Shown: piece after piece, positions 58,831 through 64,000 of the stretch | Numbering within the stretch: the first letter of the stretch is position 1 | Layout of the letters: every line of letters starts with the position of its first letter | Source of the DNA: Ophioderma brevispina | Lineage: Eukaryota > Echinodermata > Ophiuroidea > Amphilepidida > Ophiodermatidae | Reading direction: 5' to 3' | DNA length: 64,000 nt | NCBI GenBank assembly: GCA_023653785.1 | Contig: JAMKCH010088402.1 | Coordinates: forward strand, 1-64,000 | Translations under genes and position numbers: made by a program | Notes under the pieces: generated by a model | The model's database searches: none | What the model saw: only the letters and a program-made list of their open reading frames with translations | What the model was told of the DNA's origin: nothing

Positions 58831-59261
58831 AGGGTCTCCGCATTTATCCGAAGGATCCCGCTTTTTCGAAGGTACGTTTATCCGAAAATTTGTTTTTTCC
58901 GAGGTTCGTTTATCTGAAGATTAATTTTTTCGAAGGTTTATTAATCCGAAGGTGCGTTAATCTGAGTTTCATTTATCCGAAAAGAATTAAAAAAAATCGT
59001 TGTAGCCTTATTCCTTTAGATCACGACCTTATCCATTTCGGATCAACCCCCCTTAGGATAAACGAACCTTCGGAATAAACACCTCGAATAACCGACATGT
59101 GGAATACAAAACCATCGGGTTAAAGAAACAACTGCTCGTATAAAAGAACCTTTCGGAATAATACACGCCTACGTTAAAGAAATTCCCGTGTCGATTAGCG
59201 AACCTTCCGAATAAAACTACCGTTCGGAATAACGAACTTCGGAATAATGAACAGCAACCCT
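58831..59261. mobile_element. Symmetric array element of ~16-bp TTTATCCGAAGGTTCG units
   Basis: The left half has about nine degenerate forward units (tttatccgaaggatcc, cgtttatccgaaaattt, tttttccgaggttcg, ttaatccgaaggtgcg and others). The right half has about ten units in reverse orientation (ggataaacgaaccttcgg, cgaataaccg, aagaacctttcggaataa, agcgaaccttccgaataa, ttcggaataacgaacttcgg). The ends AGGGTCTCCGCATTTATCC and ATAATGAACAGCAACCCT are inverted copies starting AGGGT. No protein is encoded, and the 83-codon frame is a translation of the array. The architecture matches the 48.84-50.12 kb element with a different motif. Superfamily unknown. Confidence 0.75.
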
Positions 59262-60639
59262 AAATACTTCGTTCTAGGGAACTATGGAATAAGGGGCGTT
59301 CCTGCATGTGCCCTTTTTCTACTGACAGACATCGTTAGGGAACCTACAGCCCAAGCCTATACAAACACTACAGGCAACCAGTGCATTTGTTCCAAGGTAT
59401 GCGCTACTTTCATAGCGGAGCGTGAAGCTCTGTGAAGTGTTATGTACAGAGCTTTCAGTTTCAATAGCGTGAACTAATGACCTATATTTAATACCCTACG
59501 AGGATCTGAATGTTCGTTATTTGACGAGATAATTTGATCATTATGACATAAAATTGAACTGTGACTTTTAAAGTCAGCAAGAGAAAAGCAAGGCCTTAAA
59601 GAGGGGCCTTTCGCGTGATCAACAAGCCTCGTCCCCCTCCCCCCGCTTACCTGAAAAGAGTTGAGATTTGTATATCTCTAACCGTTAGCCTTAGTAATAA
59701 TATATCCATGTGTACCAAATATTACGCGTAACTGTCTACGGTGAAAAAATTCGGGGTCGTATTTTGTAAGAAATTCTATAATTTCGCGTCTCGATTTTTT
59801 GTATTTTCTGTTTCTTTTCCTGTTTTCTAATTTTTCTCTTCTGTTCTGTCTCTTCTGTCCGTAACGGACAGAATTACAGCAACAGCAGTGTCCTATTGAA
59901 CCGTGGGAAATTAAAGGAATTTGCCATAAACAACCACAAAACCAAAAACCGCAGATCGGAAATCCAAAACAAACCTCAATTTTTGTGAAATCCGTACGTT
60001 GTTCTTAATACTGCGTTTTCCTTTCTCTCCAGGATACTCTAAGAAAACCTGAGCGAACCAGAATACAAAAACTGAAGGTGCTGAACTCACAAAATAATGA
60101 CACAAGCTCTGTACTACTATAACAATAAGTACTATACCAACTCCTAGACAAACCTTCCTTTCGGCGGTCCTGAAAAAACCTAACAAACCTTCTGCGAACC
60201 TTCTTCTGCGGCTACTGCTGCTCTTGCTTCTGTCTGCTGGGCAACATGCAAATGTTTACACAAATTGATGATCACTCATCTGCTATGCAATGCAACTTAT
60301 CAATTTTTTAATTTTTTTTTATATCCCCGCCAATCAATAAAAACTATCATTATCTTAAATGAATTACACCACAAAATCCTTTTCCCATCTCCGCCCTCCC
60401 CTGGCCCTCCTCTCCCACAATCAGCACTCATTCCCCCACTCATTTAATATATTTATTTTCTATTTTCTCTTTAGTTTTGTCTCCCTCTCTTTTTCTGCTC
60501 TTTTCCTTTCCTTCTTACTCCTTACACCCATGAGTCCTCCGTTTGCCTACATTAAATTATCCATATCCGATATCCGCCGTTTGCCCTACAACTTTTAAAA
60601 ATTTCTTAAATTTTAATTTTAAATTACCAAAGACTTAAC
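59262..60639. other. No recognised gene; one perfect dyad
   Basis: A 10-bp perfect stem ttctgtccgt-a-acggacagaa lies at 59853-59873. CT-rich low-complexity DNA spans 60380-60540. No coding signal. Confidence 0.5.
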
Positions 60640-61460
60640 CTTTTCAAATATTACGGTCATACCACGTTTATATTCAACAATGTTCACACTTTATTCCTTA
60701 CTGATATCTAAACATAAAATTTCAATTTGGAACAGAAAAACCTCAAATAAACAAACATTTAGTTTAGGTAATAATATCACACATTTTGAAAAAGAGTAAT
60801 ATTTTATACACCCTGACCGGTGACCATATTTCCCGTAAATATTTACGTGCTTTTTTAAAACCTAAAACACCGGTGTTTAATTAAGACTATGAACTATGAA
60901 AATCTGTTTGCCTTCTAATATGTGTAAAAAGGCCGAATAACATCATTCACATAATTCAGATCTTCATTTTCTCTTTTAACTTTTTAATAATCTTTTTAAA
61001 AAAAGCTGTGAACTCTCGATTTTCCTACTTTTATTTTTGTATATTTGTTACTATAAATTAACGGCTTTGCTTAATTTAGAAAAATAGAGTTCATGTATTC
61101 AATTTTACCATCCGATATCTTGTAAAGATATATATGTAGTGGTTAAGTTATAAAAGTCTTGTAATCTTAAGGCCGGTTCGAATCGATAAGTTTATGTATA
61201 CAAATATACTCATGATAATTAATACGGTTAACATGCACATTTTGAATATGTGTATATTGCCAAACTGAGACCTCTTCCAGATATTATTTTTTTTTTCCTT
61301 GTTTGTCCTTCTTTTAATTGTGTCTTTTCTCTCTAAATCGTTTGCCTAACATTGTTTTTCTCACGTTGTTCGTAATACAACGTTTGTATGAGGTCATACT
61401 AACGTTACTTTCAATTATGTTGAGAAATTCAATAACGTTTTTATTTATTAACATTATTTA
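60640..61460 (+). repeat. Dispersed repeat with tRNA-Thr-like core, copy 2
   Basis: Partner of 55961-56900. The core at 61136-61187 reads tagtggttaag, gtcttgtaatc and ggttcgaatcg, keeping A-box, anticodon-loop and B-box positions. It has no MITE insertion and gives the empty-site reference for the other copy. It also contains extra sequence between 60830 and 61080 relative to copy 1. Confidence 0.55.
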
Positions 61461-62475
61461 AACAAATCAAAACCACAATAACGTTGAATCCATGGTATCA
61501 CTCGTTATTATTTAAGTTCCGTTGTTATTTTACCGTCCACAGCATGCATCGTATTTTTACGGCTCCAGTTCTTTTACGTTCTGCCGTTTGTGAGTCCTCT
61601 GCCAGGCAAAACCCTGTTTTTTTTATTACAGTTTTTATTTTTAACAGTGTATGAATATACCCTGATATGGAAATATATAGAAACTAGAAGCCTCAAAATG
61701 TGACCAAAAAGATAATGCTCGGATAATATAGTGAGACAACACCAGTCAAGTATTGAGCAATGGTGTAGCGTAAACGCATTTAATCTTATAAAGTTTAATG
61801 GCAAGTAAATTGGCAAGGGCTCTGCTTAACCTGAACCCGGCCGTATTATTTTCTGTATTGAAAAATTTTCTTCTTCTTGTTGTCATCTTTTGCCATACTT
61901 TCTTGTGCATAATCTTCTGGTGCTATGGATATGCGTGTGTGCGTTTGTTTTGTTTTGTTTTTGCAAAGGCTGTTGCAGAATGCGGACATGTACTATTTTC
62001 GCATTTTGGACCAAAATGATTTCATCTTTTTAACTTGTGTATTAAATTCTTGTGTACGGTTTTTTTTGTGTGTTTATGTAATGAATAGCACCACTTTTCT
62101 CCAATTTATTTGGCTATTTGTCCCCATTTTCCGCCTCTGTTGATGGGAAGAGTCAATGAAAACGAATTCTAAGTTCTTTGCCTATGTGATTTTCCGGTGT
62201 AAAAAGATATATCCGGGCTAAGTCCGGACTCCATAGACGGCAACGGAATAAACCGTGAACTATGAACCGAGTGCCCTATTCTTTACCCGTGTAGGTGTAC
62301 TATCAGACCGGAGGACAATATCCTGCCACACCGGTATTAGTATTTATTCTATATTTTTTAATTTTTTTAATTTTTTTATTTTTTTTCTATTTATTATTTT
62401 TTTCCTTGTTTATGTGTTTTCATTTAACTTGTTCTCTGACAAATAAAATAGGTTGACATGAAAAAAATAACTGAA

Positions 62476-62506
<31 letters not shown>

Positions 62507-64000
62507 TGGAAATTTTTGTAAAACAGTTATTTTTAGAAGGAAGATTATCTAAAAGACGAACAAATGACAAAATGTTGTTAGAACCCATTGTTTTAATAAA
62601 ATCATAAAAAATGTGCAAGTCCATTTTTAATATCAACGTTTTCTTTTATTTTTCACCCAGACGGACCAATAATACTAATACTATTTTTTAGTCTGTCTCT
62701 GTATTTTTGACCACGATGTTTTTAATACAGACTGGTCTGTAATACAAGTAGGAGTGGTCATGTACCTTTGAGATACAATAAACCTTGAAGTAAAAAAAAA
62801 TTCACTGCATTAATATTGGTATTTTGGTGATAAACTAAAAAAATTCAAATTTTCTGTGTTTACTTGAAAAAACTTATGTGTGAATACAAACTGGGGAATG
62901 GTGGGCGGGTTGCGAATGTTTAAAAGAACATTAATTTTTAAAAGACTACTACTACTTCGTCATTGTTTAAGGTTTCCTGGAATATTTCATTTACATGAAG
63001 TTGCTTGTTTCATTTCCTATACATCCCCCAAACATCTTGAAGAAGTGATAGTTGACACAACATTTACCCTATGGTAGAAAAATTTTAAACAACCATCGTC
63101 CATATAGTGATGGTATTAGAAGGTGTGTTAGAGGAATAATTTGGAGAAAAACAGGACGAAAAAAGATTAGTTTTGAAGACCCAGATAATCATCTTCAATC
63201 AGTCTGGGCATCCACTGGTGCCCTTTCGGGACGACAGTATCTTTGAAACACCAGCAGGGAGAACACTACGCGTAGTTTAAATTCGTTTTGGTATCCCCTC
63301 GCGTGTGCTCCTCCCGTATTGGTAGGCCACCTTTTATTACTGGAAGAAACCACAGTTCGCCTCCAGTGTAATCGCGCGTGTAAAATAATCCGTTAAGGTC
63401 AATGATGGGTACAGGTATAATCTGGGAAGATTCAAAACGTGTGAAGAACGATACTGTGCGATAGCGTGGTGGGGTATTTATGTTTCGGGTCGGTACTTAA
63501 TAGTGTAGATAATCATTGTAAATGCCTTAACAACATTATTGCATGCGTGTTAAGAAATAGCAAATCGCTTTCAGTCTTGGAGACCTTTGGGTCGTGCTGA
63601 AATGTTTTATAAAATCTCACTTATCAGAATAAAAGCGCATATATTAGAGCTAATGGTTTACATTCACCTCGAAGACTAAATTTTTGATAGCCTAAACGCT
63701 AAACTTGGCGAAGTGATATTACTTTGCAAGAACATAGTGTTGTCAATCCATTATTCACTACCGGCTTGTCTCAAATATTGTTAGCCTATCTATTAACAAC
63801 TGCAGAAAAGGTATAATGTAGTACAATGATATAGCTGTTCATTTTCTGTCCGACCATTTCTATACAGTTATATAAGAAGATATGTAAGCTAACATGTGTC
63901 ATTTCAGAGAGTCATAACACCTTCTTGTTAATTGACAGTTCTTTACATTTTGAAAGCATTGGATATGCTTTCCGGAGCATATTGAAGCTTCTGTCCAGCT
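61461..64000. other. No recognised gene
   Basis: AT-rich with a 25-base poly-T at 62476-62500 and a T-rich tract at 62341-62410. A 12-bp perfect palindrome actacgcgtagt is at 63265-63276. Open frames at 62880-63246 are somewhat coding-like (GRKKISFEDPDNHLQSVWAS) but unrecognised. Confidence 0.4.

Noticed and set aside
58827..59078. 83-codon frame in the TCCGAAGG element
   Set aside because: Translation of degenerate repeat units.
62880..63246. Two overlapping frames near the right edge as a possible exon
   Set aside because: The peptide is unrecognised and no convincing splice borders or repeated copies support it.

Overview
The window reads as non-coding, AT-rich (visually about 65% A+T) nuclear DNA from an animal. 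There are no operons, ribosome-binding sites or long reading frames. There are tRNA-derived SINEs, LINE reverse-transcriptase relics, Tc1/mariner-type and TTAA-flanked miniature elements, microsatellites, and short exon-like segments with GT/AG borders. The SINE tails (a ccaggtgtatacatgagtacc-like stretch, a ccttcggaggggac motif, and attn tails behind gcgc/tataa motifs) are of a kind I associate with marine invertebrates such as echinoderms, hemichordates or cephalochordates. That placement is an inference; no gene fixes the taxon. I found no confidently functional protein-coding gene. The longest open frame (224 codons at 49102-49776) is a by-product of a repeat array.

Layout. 0.8-12 kb: a 1.08-kb DNA transposon relic with long terminal inverted repeats, a tRNA-type SINE, a CACTA-like miniature element full of GGTGTTAA dyads, a 0.87-kb inverted repeat, a GA-rich tract and a minus-strand SINE. 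12.1-30.5 kb: three tandem units of a roughly 8.5-kb duplication (A-B-C-D-F segments). Unit 1 has an internal 1.6-kb B duplication and a LINE insertion, unit 2 lacks B and C, and unit 3 lacks most of A. A decayed minus-strand gene may lie in the F segment. 31.1-36.4 kb: a 2.1-kb young tandem duplication joined through a poly-T run, with a 246-bp near-perfect palindrome in the second copy only. 37.9-40.6 kb: two 35-bp minisatellites and a LINE RT relic. 43-51 kb: a TTAA element, a minus-strand LINE RT relic, and the most striking object in the window. This is a ~1.29-kb symmetric element built from dozens of CAACGCGTTG palindromes (12 exact), followed by a 0.3-kb TTAA-type element. 53-64 kb: a 0.3-kb tandem duplication, two diverged copies of a tRNA-Thr-like repeat (one carrying a TTAA element), a 145-bp foldback, a broken Tc1/mariner-type transposon between identical 193-bp direct repeats, and a second symmetric array element built of ~16-bp TTTATCCGAAGGTTCG units.

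How the parts fit. The recurring theme is non-autonomous elements whose whole length is a large inverted repeat made of short repeated motifs. The candidates for something undescribed are the 48.84-50.12 kb and 58.83-59.26 kb elements. A second theme is duplication. At least two duplication joints coincide with poly-T runs, and one of them holds both an empty and a filled transposon site, so part of the duplication may be two haplotypes joined end to end in the assembly.
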